DNA of 64,000 nucleotides from Serratia nevei (GCF_024160145.1 NZ_JAMYWQ010000008.1:1-64000), one strand, 5' to 3'; positions 28,627-37,678 are shown, counted from the stretch's first letter. Translations and numbers: made by a program. Notes: generated by a model from the letters alone, not told the origin.

Positions 28627-29259
28627 ATGGCGCGAGCACTGTTAGTCGGCGCAACCGGGCTGGTGGGGCGCGAGTTGCTGCAGCGGTTGCAAAGCGATCC
28701 GCAGATAACGGCCATCGTGGCGCCAACGCGCACGCCGCTGCCGCCGCACGGCAAGCTGACCAACCCGGTCGGCGATGCGCTGTTCGAGCTGCTGAGTAGC
28801 CTGCAGCAACCGGTCGATCTGGTGTTCTGCTGCCTGGGCACCACCCGCCGGGCGGCGGGCAGCGCCGATGCCTTCCGCTACGTCGATTACCAGTTGGTGG
28901 TGGAGAGCGCGCTGACCGGCCGCCGCTTGGGGGCGCAGCACTGTCTGGTGGTGAGCGCGCTGGGCGCCAACGCGGATTCCACCTTCCTGTATAACCGCAC
29001 CAAAGGCGAGATGGAGCAGGCGCTGCGCGAACAGCACTGGCCGCGCCTGACGCTGGTGCGGCCTTCCATGCTGGTGGGGGATCGCCCTGCGCCGCGCCTG
29101 ATGGAGCGCCTCACGCTGCCGCTGTTCAGGCTGCTGCCCGGCAAATGGCGCGCCGTCTCCGCCAAAGACGTGGCGCAAACGCTGCTGCAGCAGGCGTTCA
29201 CGCCGGGCGAAGGGGTCAGGGTGCTGGAGTCGGATCGGCTGCACTGTTACCGAGGCTGA
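28627..29259 (+). CDS. yraR: NAD(P)-binding protein YraR
   Basis: 210 residues from ATG 28627, after GGGAG; upstream codons in frame are not good starts. Atypical short-chain dehydrogenase (NAD(P)-binding Rossmann fold): ALLVGATGLVGRELL at the N-terminus, FCCLGTTRRAAGS, VVSALGANADS and YNRTKGEME, all as in E. coli YraR. Role unknown. Its end overlaps the end of convergent phnP by 44 bp. Confidence 0.92.
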   Translation: MARALLVGATGLVGRELLQRLQSDPQITAIVAPTRTPLPPHGKLTNPVGDALFELLSSLQQPVDLVFCCLGTTRRAAGSADAFRYVDYQLVVESALTGRRLGAQHCLVVSALGANADSTFLYNRTKGEMEQALREQHWPRLTLVRPSMLVGDRPAPRLMERLTLPLFRLLPGKWRAVSAKDVAQTLLQQAFTPGEGVRVLESDRLHCYRG

Positions 29260-29998
29260 CGCTGAGGTGATCGAACGCCAGCTCCAGCCCGGCGGGCAGT
29301 TCGTTGTCCAGCAGCCACAGATCGAGATGATGGCTGATGTGCGTCAGCAGCGTGCGTTTGGGCTGCAGCAACCGCTGCGTCTCCTGCGCGCGGGTCAGAT
29401 CGTTGTGGTTGCGCGGCGCCTGCGGCTGGGGCGGCAGGCTGCAATCGAGCACCAGCAGATCCAGCGCCACGTTTTGCAGATAGTCGGCGGTGGCCGGCGG
29501 CAGGCCGACGGTGTCGGTCAGGTAGGCCAGCGCAGCGCCCGCCGCCTGGATCAGATAGCCGTGGGTCAGTTTGGAGTGTTGCAGCGGCAGCGGGGTGATG
29601 CGCATGCCGCCCAGCTCGACGGTGGCGAAGGGCGCCAGCGGCGGCTGAAACGCCAGAATGCCGGGGTGTTTGAACAGGTCGTCGCAGCCCTGTTCATCCG
29701 GCGGGCCATACACCGGAATGGAATTTCCGCACCCCCAACGCAAAGGAAATAACCCCTGAACGTGATCCATGTGGTAATGTGTCAGTAAAAAACGTTGAAT
29801 TTGCCCCGCCGAAAATCGCCGCTCCAAAGCCGGTAATCCCGCATCCAATAAGGTCGTTTCTCCCTGATAGTTAAGCATGGCGCTGCACGCTCGCCGCCGA
29901 AATGCCGGCTCGCGCCGCGCCCGTTGGCAGATAGGGCAGTCGCAGCCGAACACCGGCACCTGCTGCGCGCCGCCGGTGCCGAGAAAGGTCAGTTGCAT
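29216..29998 (-). CDS. phnP: Phosphoribosyl 1,2-cyclic phosphate phosphodiesterase PhnP
   Basis: Opens the cyclic phosphate made by C-P lyase, giving ribose 1,5-bisphosphate, the substrate of PhnN. Metallo-beta-lactamase fold of 260 residues: LTFLGTGGAQQVPVFGC at the N-terminus with a Cys site (CDCPICQRA), the metal motif LTHYHMDHVQG (HxHxDH), HGYLIQ and a terminal TLLTHISHH. It is the last gene of the phn operon, 12 bp after the acyltransferase. Its C-terminus overlaps yraR on the other strand. Confidence 0.95.
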   Translation of the reverse strand: MQLTFLGTGGAQQVPVFGCDCPICQRARREPAFRRRACSAMLNYQGETTLLDAGLPALERRFSAGQIQRFLLTHYHMDHVQGLFPLRWGCGNSIPVYGPPDEQGCDDLFKHPGILAFQPPLAPFATVELGGMRITPLPLQHSKLTHGYLIQAAGAALAYLTDTVGLPPATADYLQNVALDLLVLDCSLPPQPQAPRNHNDLTRAQETQRLLQPKRTLLTHISHHLDLWLLDNELPAGLELAFDHLSVSLGNSAADPTPAP

Positions 29999-30010
29999 CG
30001 CTCCCCTCCG

Positions 30011-30613
30011 TTAAAGGTACTTCTGCGCAAAGCGGTTGATGTCGCGAAAATCCGCCAGCCGCGCCTGCAGCGTGGCGTGATCCCAGTGCCACCACTGGCT
30101 GCGTTCGATGCGTTCTATCAGCGCGTCGTCAAAGCGCATGCCGATCTTCTTGGCCGCCACGCCGGCGACGATGCTGTAAGGCTCCACGTCCTTGGTGACC
30201 ACCGCCGCGCTGCCGATCACCGCGCCGTTGCCGACGCTGACGCCCGGCATCAGGATGGCGTTATGGCCGATCCACACGTCGTGGCCGACGGTGACGTGGT
30301 GCTCGCGCCGCCAGTCGAAGAACGCCGCATCGTCTTCCCCCAGCCCGTATTCGGAAGCGCGGTAGGTGAAGTGGTGCTGCGCGATGCGCTGGTAGGTCGG
30401 GTGGTTGCCGGGATTGATGCGCGCATAGGAGGCGATGGAGACGAACTTGCCGATGGTGGCGTAAAAGATCTGGTTGTGCCCGGCGGTGTAGGAGTAGTCC
30501 CCCATCTCCACCTCTTCCAGGATCGCATCGTCGGCCAGATGCACATATTGGCCGAGCCGGGTGCGGTTAAGGGTCACGTTGTCGCCGATTTTCGGCTGGG
30601 CGAAGTCGTTCAT
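30011..30613 (-). CDS. Hexapeptide-repeat acyltransferase of the phn operon
   Basis: 200 residues of left-handed beta-helix repeats (GDYSYTAGHNQIFYATIGKF; VTVGHDVWIGHNAILMPGVS with the catalytic-type His; IVAGVAAKKIGMRF). It matches the phosphonate-cluster transferase group related to xenobiotic acetyltransferases. It occupies the slot that phnO, an unrelated GNAT aminoalkylphosphonate acetyltransferase, has in E. coli, so it may acetylate aminophosphonates or a related intermediate. That function is inference. Its ATG overlaps the phnN stop (ATGA). Confidence 0.85.
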   Translation of the reverse strand: MNDFAQPKIGDNVTLNRTRLGQYVHLADDAILEEVEMGDYSYTAGHNQIFYATIGKFVSIASYARINPGNHPTYQRIAQHHFTYRASEYGLGEDDAAFFDWRREHHVTVGHDVWIGHNAILMPGVSVGNGAVIGSAAVVTKDVEPYSIVAGVAAKKIGMRFDDALIERIERSQWWHWDHATLQARLADFRDINRFAQKYL

Positions 30614-31179
30614 GGCGTCGCGTCCTGAGTTTGTCGGGTAGTGGTAGGCAGCAGCGCCAGCAGCGCCGCCAGGGTGTCGTCGAGTGGGCCGTCGTTGTGC
30701 AGCACCCGGCAGCCGGCGGGCAGGCTCTGCTGATATTCCGCCGCCCGCGCCAGCCGCTGCTCGATCTGTTCGGCGCTTTCTCGCCCGCGATCCTGCAGGC
30801 GCCGGCGCAGGATCCCGGCGCTGACCTGCAGACACACCGGCAGCAGCTGCGCACCATAGCGCTGCTGCGCCTGCGGCAGGTGGGCGCGCGAACCGTTGAC
30901 CGCCACGTCGATCCCCTGCAGCAGCCAAAGATCCACCTCGATCCCGAACGCGTAGCGCTGTTGGTGCGCCTGCCAGTCGAGCGCGAACAGCCCTTTAGCG
31001 CGGCGGCGCAGAAATTCCGGTTCACTCAGCGCAATATGATTCTCGCAGCCGGCGTCCGCCGGCCGGGTGATGTAACGGTGCGCTACCAGCGGCGCGCTGT
31101 CGGCGTCGGCCCGCAGCGCGGCCAGCAGGCTGTCCTTGCCTGCGCCGGAAGGCCCCATCAGGTAGATGAGCCGCGCCAT
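30610..31179 (-). CDS. phnN: Ribose 1,5-bisphosphokinase PhnN
   Basis: Phosphorylates ribose 1,5-bisphosphate to PRPP, feeding phosphonate carbon into nucleotide synthesis. ATG 31179 gives 189 residues starting MARLIYLMGPSGAGKDSLL; the P-loop GPSGAGKDS is at about 9-17, as in guanylate-kinase-like PhnN. HRYITRPAD and LDWQAHQQRYAFG follow. Its ATG overlaps the phnM stop and its stop overlaps the acyltransferase start, so translation is coupled throughout. Confidence 0.95.
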   Translation of the reverse strand: MARLIYLMGPSGAGKDSLLAALRADADSAPLVAHRYITRPADAGCENHIALSEPEFLRRRAKGLFALDWQAHQQRYAFGIEVDLWLLQGIDVAVNGSRAHLPQAQQRYGAQLLPVCLQVSAGILRRRLQDRGRESAEQIEQRLARAAEYQQSLPAGCRVLHNDGPLDDTLAALLALLPTTTRQTQDATP

Positions 31180-32315
31180 CAGAATACCTGCCTGCCCTGG
31201 CGCCACACGTTCTGCACGTAAACGTGCTCGCCGTGCGGCCGCGCCAGCACCAGATCCGCCCGCAGTCCTTCGGCGAGGCTGCCGCGATCCTGCAGATTCA
31301 GCGCCCGCGCCGGGTTGCGGGTGATCATGCGCACCGCCTGGGGCAGATCGTAGGCGTTGCGCTCGTCCGCCGCGAGGCGAAACGCCGCGTCCAGCAGGCT
31401 GGCCGGGTAATAATCGGAAGAGAGAATATCCAGCACGCCCAGCGCCGCCAGCTGGTGCGCCGCCACGTTGCCGGAGTGGGAACCGCCGCGCACGATGTTC
31501 GGCGCGCCCATCAGCACCTGCAGGCCCTGCTGGTGCGAGGCGCGGGCGGCCGCTTCGGTGGTGGGGAACTCGGCAATGGCGCTGCCCAGCGCGCAGGATT
31601 CGGCCACGTGCGCGGCGGTGGCGTCGTCATGGCTGGCCAGCGAGATGCGGCGCGCGCGGCAGTGGGCGGCGATCGCCTCGCGGTTCGGCGCGGCCCAGCG
31701 GGCGGACAGGGCGACCTGCTGCTCCTCGTACTCGCTCATCTGCTGGTCGTTGAGGTGGTATTTGCCCTGATAGTATTCGCGGTATTTTTCGCGCGAGGCG
31801 AACTGGCGCTGGCCCGGCGAATGGTCCATCAGCGACACCAGCGACACGCCCGGCTTGTCCATCAGCTGTTCGAACAGCGGCAGGGTGCTCTCGTGCGGCA
31901 GCTCGCAGCGCAGGTGCAGCCGGTGCTCGGCGCGGTTCACCCCGGCGCGCTGGCTGTGGATCACCGCGTCGATCATCTTCTGCAGGTTTTCCAGCCGGTG
32001 GCCGCCGTCGCGCACGTCGCCGATCGCTACCGCGTCCAGCACCGTGGTGATGCCGTTGGCCACCATCAGCGCGTCGTGGCTGCTCATCGCCGAATGGGCC
32101 GGCCAGTCGACGTTCGGGCGCGGGGTAAAGAACTTGTCCAGGTTGTCGGTATGCAGCTCGATCAGCCCCGGCAGCAGCCAGCCGCCGTCGCCGTCCAGCG
32201 CCTGCGGCAGCCGGCTCGGGCCGTCGGCGAAGCTGCGGATCACGCCGTCCTGCATTTCCAGCGAGCCTTGCACCACCTGGTCATCCAGCACCAGCTTAAC
32301 GTTATTGACGATCAT
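31179..32315 (-). CDS. phnM: RPnTP hydrolase PhnM
   Basis: Amidohydrolase-fold enzyme that removes pyrophosphate from alpha-D-ribose 1-methylphosphonate 5-triphosphate, making the C-P lyase substrate. 378 residues (E. coli 378). LLPGLIELHTDNLDKFF carries the metal His in a family-specific form, with HLRCEL, SLMDHSPGQRQF, LASHDDATAAHV and SDYYPASLL further on. It starts one base into the phnL stop region and is fully intact. Confidence 0.96.
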   Translation of the reverse strand: MIVNNVKLVLDDQVVQGSLEMQDGVIRSFADGPSRLPQALDGDGGWLLPGLIELHTDNLDKFFTPRPNVDWPAHSAMSSHDALMVANGITTVLDAVAIGDVRDGGHRLENLQKMIDAVIHSQRAGVNRAEHRLHLRCELPHESTLPLFEQLMDKPGVSLVSLMDHSPGQRQFASREKYREYYQGKYHLNDQQMSEYEEQQVALSARWAAPNREAIAAHCRARRISLASHDDATAAHVAESCALGSAIAEFPTTEAAARASHQQGLQVLMGAPNIVRGGSHSGNVAAHQLAALGVLDILSSDYYPASLLDAAFRLAADERNAYDLPQAVRMITRNPARALNLQDRGSLAEGLRADLVLARPHGEHVYVQNVWRQGRQVF

Positions 32316-33019
32316 CAGAGGGCCTCCAGCGCCTGCGGCGCCTGCATGTCATAAAGCCGGTCGGCGACCTGTTGGCGGACGCCTTCATCGTGGAAAATGC
32401 CGACGATCGCCGCGCCGCGCGCCTTGGCGCGTTCGATAAGCTGCACCACCGCCGCGCTGTTGCGGCTGTCGAGCGAGGCGGTCGGTTCATCCAGCAACAG
32501 AATGGGGTAATCGACGATAAAGCCGCGCGCGATGTTCACCCGCTGCTGTTCGCCGCCGGAGAAGGTGGACGGCGCCAGCGGCCACAGGCGCTGCGGCACG
32601 TTGAGCGCGGCGAGCAGCGCTTCGGCGCGTTCACGGCACTCGGCGCGCTCGACGCCCTGTTCCAGCAGCGGCTGCATCACCACCTCCAGCGCGCTGATGC
32701 GCGGGATCACCCGCAGGAACTGGCTGACCCAGCCCAGCGTATGGCGGCGCACCGCCAGAATTTGGCGTGCGTCGGCGCTGACCATGTCCAGCCAGTCGCC
32801 CTGGTGGTTGATCCAGATATGGCCGCTGTCCGGCAGGTAGTTGGCGTACAGCGAGCGCAGCAGGGTGGATTTGCCGCTGCCGGAGTGGCCGTGCAGCACC
32901 ACGCATTCGCCGCCGTGGACCGTCAGGTTGGCGTCGTGCAGCACCGGCAGGCGGGTGCCGTACTGCTGGTGCAGCACAAAGGTTTTACTGAGATGTTCAA
33001 CTCGGATTTGCATAGTCAT
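32315..33019 (-). CDS. phnL: C-P lyase ABC-type subunit PhnL
   Basis: ATPase homologue in the C-P lyase complex; part of the PhnGHIJKL assembly rather than a transporter. 234 residues, ATG 33019 preceded by AAGG. Walker [10 protein letters not shown], signature motif [15 protein letters not shown], Walker [14 protein letters not shown], and the switch His in GIFHDEGV. The N-terminus [21 protein letters not shown] aligns with E. coli PhnL. Confidence 0.96.
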   Translation of the reverse strand: MTMQIRVEHLSKTFVLHQQYGTRLPVLHDANLTVHGGECVVLHGHSGSGKSTLLRSLYANYLPDSGHIWINHQGDWLDMVSADARQILAVRRHTLGWVSQFLRVIPRISALEVVMQPLLEQGVERAECRERAEALLAALNVPQRLWPLAPSTFSGGEQQRVNIARGFIVDYPILLLDEPTASLDSRNSAAVVQLIERAKARGAAIVGIFHDEGVRQQVADRLYDMQAPQALEAL

Positions 33020-33035
33020 CTGTTATCGCCTTGGG

Positions 33036-33824
33036 TTACGACAGCACCGAAGAAACCAGCAGCTGGGTGTAGGGGTGGTGCGGATCGTCCAGCACCCGGT
33101 CGGTCAGGCCGCTCTCTACCACTTCGCCCTGTTTCATCACCAGCAGGCGGTGGGCCAGCAGCCGCGCCACGCCGAGATCGTGGGTGACGATCACCGCCGC
33201 CAGCTGCATCTCCACCACCAGGTTGCGCAGCAGATCGAGCAGGCGCGCCTGCACCGATACGTCCAGCCCGCCGGTCGGCTCATCCATAAACACCAGCTTG
33301 GGGTGGGTGACCAGGTTGCGGGCGATCTGCAGCCGCTGCTGCATGCCGCCGGAGAAGGTGGTCGGCAGATCGTCGAGGCGCGACAGCGGAATTTCGACGT
33401 CCTCCAGCCACTGGCCGGCCTGGCGGCGAATGTCGCCATAGTGGCGCTGGCCGATGGCCATCAGCCGTTCGCCGATGTTGCCGCCGGCGGAGACCTGCGG
33501 CCGCAGCCCGTCGAGCGGGTGCTGGTGCACCACGCCCCAGTCGGTGCGCAGCAGGCGGCGGCGATCGCTCTCCGCCATGGCGTACAGATCCTGTTCCTGG
33601 CCCGCCTGCGGGCGGTAAAGGATCTGCCCGCGCTGCGGCGCCAACCGCGCCGAGATCGACTTCAGCAGTGTGGTTTTGCCGGAGCCGGATTCGCCGACGA
33701 TGCCCAGCACTTCGCCGGGATAGATGTCGAACGACACGTCGCTGAAGCCCTTGCCGGGGGCGTACAGGTGGGTGAGCCGGTTCACCGACAGCAGCGGGGT
33801 GGTGCTCAAAGGGGTGGAAGTCAT
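33036..33824 (-). CDS. phnK: C-P lyase ABC-type subunit PhnK
   Basis: ABC ATPase that docks on PhnJ in the C-P lyase core. ATG 33824 gives 262 residues; the longer upstream frame lies inside phnJ. Walker A GESGSGKTTL, signature motif FSGGMQQRLQIARNL, Walker B KLVFMDEPTGGLD. The N-terminal PLLSVNRLTHLYAPGKGFSD is PhnK-like. Its ATG overlaps the phnJ stop. Confidence 0.96.
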   Translation of the reverse strand: MTSTPLSTTPLLSVNRLTHLYAPGKGFSDVSFDIYPGEVLGIVGESGSGKTTLLKSISARLAPQRGQILYRPQAGQEQDLYAMAESDRRRLLRTDWGVVHQHPLDGLRPQVSAGGNIGERLMAIGQRHYGDIRRQAGQWLEDVEIPLSRLDDLPTTFSGGMQQRLQIARNLVTHPKLVFMDEPTGGLDVSVQARLLDLLRNLVVEMQLAAVIVTHDLGVARLLAHRLLVMKQGEVVESGLTDRVLDDPHHPYTQLLVSSVLS

Positions 33825-34684
33825 CAGTGCTGCGCCTCTTGCGAAGATTGCGCCAGCTGCTGCCGGCAGTAGTCGGTGTCCGAACAGACGAACATGCGGT
33901 TGCCCCGATCGTCGAGCACCACCTCGTCCAGGTAGCTGTGGCGCGAGCCGCACAGCGCGCAGGGTTCGTCCCACTGCTGCACGCTGAACGGATGGTCGTC
34001 GAAGTCCAGGCTCTCCACCTTGGTGAACGGCGGCAGGGCGTAGATGCGTTTCTCGCGCCCGGCGCCGAACAGTTGCAGCGCCGGCATCATGTGCATTTTC
34101 GGGTTGTCGAATTTCGGGATCGGCGACGGATCCATCACGTAGCGATCGTTGACCTTCACCGGGTAGGCGTAGGTGGTGGCGATATGGCCGTAGCGCGCGA
34201 TGTCCTCATACAGCTTCACCTGCATCACGCCGTACTCCTCCAGCGCGTGCATCTTGCGGGTCTCGGTTTCGCGCGGCTCGATAAAGCGCAGCGGCTCCGG
34301 GATCGGCACCTGATAGATCAGGATCTGGTCTTCGTGCAGCGCCGTTTCCGGAATGCGGTGACGGGTTTGGATCAGCGTGGCCTCCGGCGTGCGTTCGGTG
34401 GTGGCCACCCCGGCGACGCGCTGGAAGAAGCGGCGGATCGACACCGCGTTGGTGGTGTCGTCGGCGCCCTGGTCGATCACCTTCAGCACGTCGGCGCGGC
34501 CGATGACGCTGGCGGTGAGCTGAATGCCGCCGGTGCCCCAGCCGTAGGGCATCGGCATTTCGCGGCCGCCGAACGGCACCTGATAGCCGGGGATCGCCAC
34601 CGCCTTGAGGATGGCGCGGCGGATCATGCGTTTGGTCTGCTCGTCCAGATAGCCGAGGTTATAGCCGGTCAATACTTCACTCAT
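33824..34684 (-). CDS. phnJ: C-P lyase catalytic subunit PhnJ
   Basis: Radical-SAM enzyme that breaks the carbon-phosphorus bond. 286 residues, very similar to E. coli PhnJ over the core. The Fe-S cysteines are C242, C245 (PCALCGS), C267 and C273 (VCSDTDYC), one residue later than in E. coli because of one extra N-terminal residue. The glycyl-radical Gly is therefore G33 (VAIPGYQVPFGG). All known catalytic residues are kept, so phosphonate cleavage should be functional. Confidence 0.97.
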   Translation of the reverse strand: MSEVLTGYNLGYLDEQTKRMIRRAILKAVAIPGYQVPFGGREMPMPYGWGTGGIQLTASVIGRADVLKVIDQGADDTTNAVSIRRFFQRVAGVATTERTPEATLIQTRHRIPETALHEDQILIYQVPIPEPLRFIEPRETETRKMHALEEYGVMQVKLYEDIARYGHIATTYAYPVKVNDRYVMDPSPIPKFDNPKMHMMPALQLFGAGREKRIYALPPFTKVESLDFDDHPFSVQQWDEPCALCGSRHSYLDEVVLDDRGNRMFVCSDTDYCRQQLAQSSQEAQH

Positions 34685-35762
34685 CGCGGGCCTCCTGATG
34701 CTCGCTGTATTCCTGTCGCAGCCGCTTGAGCAGCGCCAGTTCGGCCTGGAAGTCGACGTAGTGCGGCAGCTTGAGATGGGAGACGAAGCCGGCGGCCTCG
34801 ACGTTATCGGCGTGGGCCAGCACGAACTCTTCGTCCTGCGCCGGGCCGGCGACGCCTTCGCCGTAGTCGGGGCTTTGCAATGCGCGGTCCACCAGCGCCA
34901 TCGCCATCGCCTTGCGTTCGGCGCGGCCGAACACCAGCCCGTAGCCGCGGGTGAAGTGCGGCGGGTGGTCCTTTGGATCGACGAAGCCGTTGACCATTTC
35001 GCACTCGGTCAGCAGGATTTCGCCGATATCGATGGCGAAACCGAGCTCTTCAGGCACGATCTCCACCGAAACGTGGCCGGTGCGGATCTCGCCGGCGAAC
35101 GGGTGGTTGCGGCCGTAGCCGCGCTGGGTGGCGTAGCCGAGCGCCAGCAGAAAACCTTCGTCGCCGCGCACCAGCTGCTGCAGGCGCGCCGAGCGCGAGC
35201 AGGGGTAAACCGGCGGGTTGCGGGTGATGTCGTCCGGCGTGCTGCCGTCGTCCTGTTCCTCCCGCGCCAACTGCTGGCGGCACAGCAGATCGAACACGTG
35301 GCTGCAGTTGTCCGGCAGCGGTTCGTCGGCCTGCGGCGCACGCGGCGCCTCGCCTTCCGCCAGCAGCGCGAAGTCCAGCAGCCGGTGGGTGTAGTCGTAG
35401 GTCGGCCCCAGCACCTGCCCGCCGGGCAAGTCCTTGTAAACCGCCGAAATGCGCCGCTCCAGCCGCATGTTTTCGCTGGCCAGCGGCTCGCTGACCGCCA
35501 GGCGCGGCAGGGTGGTGCGGTAGGCGCGCAGCAGGAAGATCGCCTCCACCAGATCGCCGCTGGCCTGTTTGATGGCCAGCGCCGCCAGCTCGCGATCGTA
35601 GATGCCGCCTTCGGTCATCACCCGATCCACCGCCAGCCCCAGCTGCTGTTCGATTTGTTCCGCGCCCATCGCCGGCAGCGCGTCGTCGCCGCGCCGCAGC
35701 TGTTCCTGCAGCTGATGGGCGGCCTCAATGGCTTTTTCGCCCCCTTTTACTGCTACGTACAT
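34677..35762 (-). CDS. phnI: C-P lyase subunit PhnI
   Basis: Attaches the phosphonate to ribose by displacing adenine from ATP, together with PhnG, PhnH and PhnL. ATG 35762 (MYVAVKGGEKAIEAAH) aligns exactly with E. coli; a GTG two codons upstream is in frame. 361 residues, with YPCSRSARLQQL, GYGRNHPFAGE, TECEMVNGF and a C-terminal LPHYVDFQAEL block. It overlaps phnJ by 8 bp. Confidence 0.97.
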   Translation of the reverse strand: MYVAVKGGEKAIEAAHQLQEQLRRGDDALPAMGAEQIEQQLGLAVDRVMTEGGIYDRELAALAIKQASGDLVEAIFLLRAYRTTLPRLAVSEPLASENMRLERRISAVYKDLPGGQVLGPTYDYTHRLLDFALLAEGEAPRAPQADEPLPDNCSHVFDLLCRQQLAREEQDDGSTPDDITRNPPVYPCSRSARLQQLVRGDEGFLLALGYATQRGYGRNHPFAGEIRTGHVSVEIVPEELGFAIDIGEILLTECEMVNGFVDPKDHPPHFTRGYGLVFGRAERKAMAMALVDRALQSPDYGEGVAGPAQDEEFVLAHADNVEAAGFVSHLKLPHYVDFQAELALLKRLRQEYSEHQEARDE

Positions 35763-36343
35763 CAGCACACCTCCACGCGGGTGGTCCGCGGGATCGCCAG
35801 CAGGCGATCGCCGCAGGTCAGCAAAATATCCAGCCCCAGCGGGAAGCGCTGCGGGCGGTTGATCAGGTAATCCAGCAGCGCCGGCGGCAGGCGCGGCGCA
35901 ATCAGGCGATGATTTTCGATGCCGGGGCCGGTCAGGCGCAGCGCGGCGCCGTTCTCCAGTTCGGCGAGCTGCACGATGACCGTGGCGCCGAACTCCGGCG
36001 AGATTTCCGTGCCGTGCGGCAACGCCTGCAGATCGGCGGCTTGCAGCTGCTCATCGAACAGGGCAAAACAGACCTCCTGCGCCGTGGCGGCCAGCGGCGC
36101 ACCGCTGTGAAAACGAATGTTTGTTAGCACTTGCTCACTTTTTAGCGCAGTGCACAGCTGCAGCGGCGTTTCCTGATCGGCCAGCGTCAGCAGCGCGGCG
36201 GTGCTGGCGGCGTTCAGCGGCGCCCAGGCCGGGCCGTTCGGCAGCGTCACCCGGTGGCCCGGTTCGCTCAAGGCTTTAAGAATCAAACGGAAAGCGTGCT
36301 GCGATTGGTCTATCGGTTGTTCAAAACCGGTCAATAAACTCAT
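35762..36343 (-). CDS. phnH: C-P lyase subunit PhnH
   Basis: Structural subunit of the PhnGHIJ core with a PLP-transferase-like fold that lacks catalytic residues. 193 residues. FRLILKALSEPGHRVTLP near the N-terminus, then LTLADQETPLQL and GTEISPEFGATVIVQL, match the family. Its stop overlaps the phnI ATG, and phnG ends 3 bp upstream. Confidence 0.95.
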   Translation of the reverse strand: MSLLTGFEQPIDQSQHAFRLILKALSEPGHRVTLPNGPAWAPLNAASTAALLTLADQETPLQLCTALKSEQVLTNIRFHSGAPLAATAQEVCFALFDEQLQAADLQALPHGTEISPEFGATVIVQLAELENGAALRLTGPGIENHRLIAPRLPPALLDYLINRPQRFPLGLDILLTCGDRLLAIPRTTRVEVC

Positions 36344-36346
36344 GGC

Positions 36347-36790
36347 TTAATCCCCTCGCACCAGCGTAAAGAAGTCTACCCGGCTGGCGGCGATCGCCCG
36401 GGCGCGCAGCTGGCGCTGTTCGTGCTGCAGCGCGGCCAGCGGCGCGATCAGCTGTTGTTGCAGGCGTTCGCCGTGTTCCGGCTGTTGCAGCAGCGCATCG
36501 GCCAGCGCGCACAGCTCGGCGTGCGCCTTGTCGCGCCCGGCGATATAGCTGTAGCCGTAGCCGCCGTTGTCCAGCTGCACCACCGCGCGGGTGACCGTCA
36601 TGTCCCCCAGCACGAAGCGGCGGCCGGTGGCGCCCATGCGTCCCTGCAGCTGGGCCAGGCCGATCTCCGGCGCGCGGATGCTGCGGTAACCCGGGCTGAG
36701 GTTCAGCGCCTGCCAGTGGCTGCGCAGCTGCTCGGGCCGGCTGTGCGCCAGCACCGACATCCAGCGTTGTCTCGACTCTAAGGCTTGCAT
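36347..36790 (-). CDS. phnG: C-P lyase subunit PhnG
   Basis: 147 residues. Small core subunit of C-P lyase. RQRWMSVLAHS at the N-terminus, PEIGLAQLQGRMGATGRRFVLGDMTVTRAVVQL and GYSYIAGRDKAHAELCALADAL are characteristic. It starts directly after the phnF stop and leads the structural genes. Confidence 0.95.
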   Translation of the reverse strand: MQALESRQRWMSVLAHSRPEQLRSHWQALNLSPGYRSIRAPEIGLAQLQGRMGATGRRFVLGDMTVTRAVVQLDNGGYGYSYIAGRDKAHAELCALADALLQQPEHGERLQQQLIAPLAALQHEQRQLRARAIAASRVDFFTLVRGD

Positions 36791-37519
36791 TCAGTGCTCC
36801 ATCGTCAGTTCAATCATGTCGGCGCGGGCCAGGCTGACGGAGTATTCCGCCACGTCTTCGCCGCCGCTGCGGACGTTAAGGGTGCGCACGCACAGCAGCG
36901 GCGCGTGGGTGGCGATCTCCAGCAGCCGGCTCTCTTTGGCCTGCGCGCGGCGCGCGCTGATGCGCGTCTGGCGGCGGGTCAGCGGCTGCTGGAGGTGCTG
37001 TTCGATAAACTGGTGCAGCGAACCGCTGTGGAACTGCTGCAGCGCCGGCCACCAGTCCAGATCGGGCAGATAGTGGTCGATCACGCTCATCGGCACGCCG
37101 TTGACTCGGCGCAGGGTGCGCAAGTGGATCACCATTTCGCCTTCTTCACGCGAGAGCGCGCTGGCGACATGCCCATTGCACGGGCGCAAGACAGCGAGTA
37201 AGCGCTCACTGGTGGGATGGCTGCCCTGCTCGAACAGGTTCTGGCTGAAGCGGGTGTTGGCGTGCAGCGGGTAGTCGTAAGGCCGCATCAGCACCAGAAT
37301 GCCGACGCCGTGGCGACGCTGCAGCCAGCCGCGCTCCACCAGCTGATCCACCGCGCGGCGCAGGGTGTGGCGATTGACCTGATAACGCTCGGCCAGCTGC
37401 TGTTCCGAAGGCAGGTAGTCGCCGCAGCGGTACTGCGTGCGCAGCTCCAGTTCCAGCTGCGCGGCGATCTGCTGATAGCGGGTGGGGTAAGTGGTCGGAT
37501 GTCTAGATAACTCCATCAT
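36791..37519 (-). CDS. phnF: Phosphonate operon GntR-family regulator PhnF
   Basis: 242 residues: N-terminal winged helix (about 12-75: YQQIAAQLELELRTQYRCGDYLPSEQQLAERYQVNRHTLRRA) and C-terminal UTRA effector domain with DHYLPDLDWW and EYSVSLARADMIEL. Typical PhnF. First gene of the leftward operon, ATG 37519 after GAGG. It probably represses phn transcription until a phosphonate-related ligand binds; the operator was not identified. Confidence 0.94.
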   Translation of the reverse strand: MMELSRHPTTYPTRYQQIAAQLELELRTQYRCGDYLPSEQQLAERYQVNRHTLRRAVDQLVERGWLQRRHGVGILVLMRPYDYPLHANTRFSQNLFEQGSHPTSERLLAVLRPCNGHVASALSREEGEMVIHLRTLRRVNGVPMSVIDHYLPDLDWWPALQQFHSGSLHQFIEQHLQQPLTRRQTRISARRAQAKESRLLEIATHAPLLCVRTLNVRSGGEDVAEYSVSLARADMIELTMEH

Positions 37520-37660
37520 AATAAAAACCTCGTCATACCGATGGCTGTGCGATGAAGGCGAAAGCGGTGCGTTTCATCGGGCGTCTACCCTGTGGTTTTC
37601 AAGTTGGCATCATGGTGCCGGGCGCAGATGACAATCGCGTTACGCGTCGGTGGCGAACAG

Positions 37661-37678
37661 ATGAACTATTTAGGACAG
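37661..37678 (-). promoter_or_regulatory. Possible Pho box upstream of phnF
   Basis: On the minus strand this reads CTGTCCTAAATAGTTCAT, two 7-mers around an A/T 4-mer. The first 7-mer matches the PhoB consensus CTGTCAT at 6 of 7, the second at 4 of 7. Position (about 140 bp before phnF) and known PhoB control of phn operons make it plausible but weak. Confidence 0.35.
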
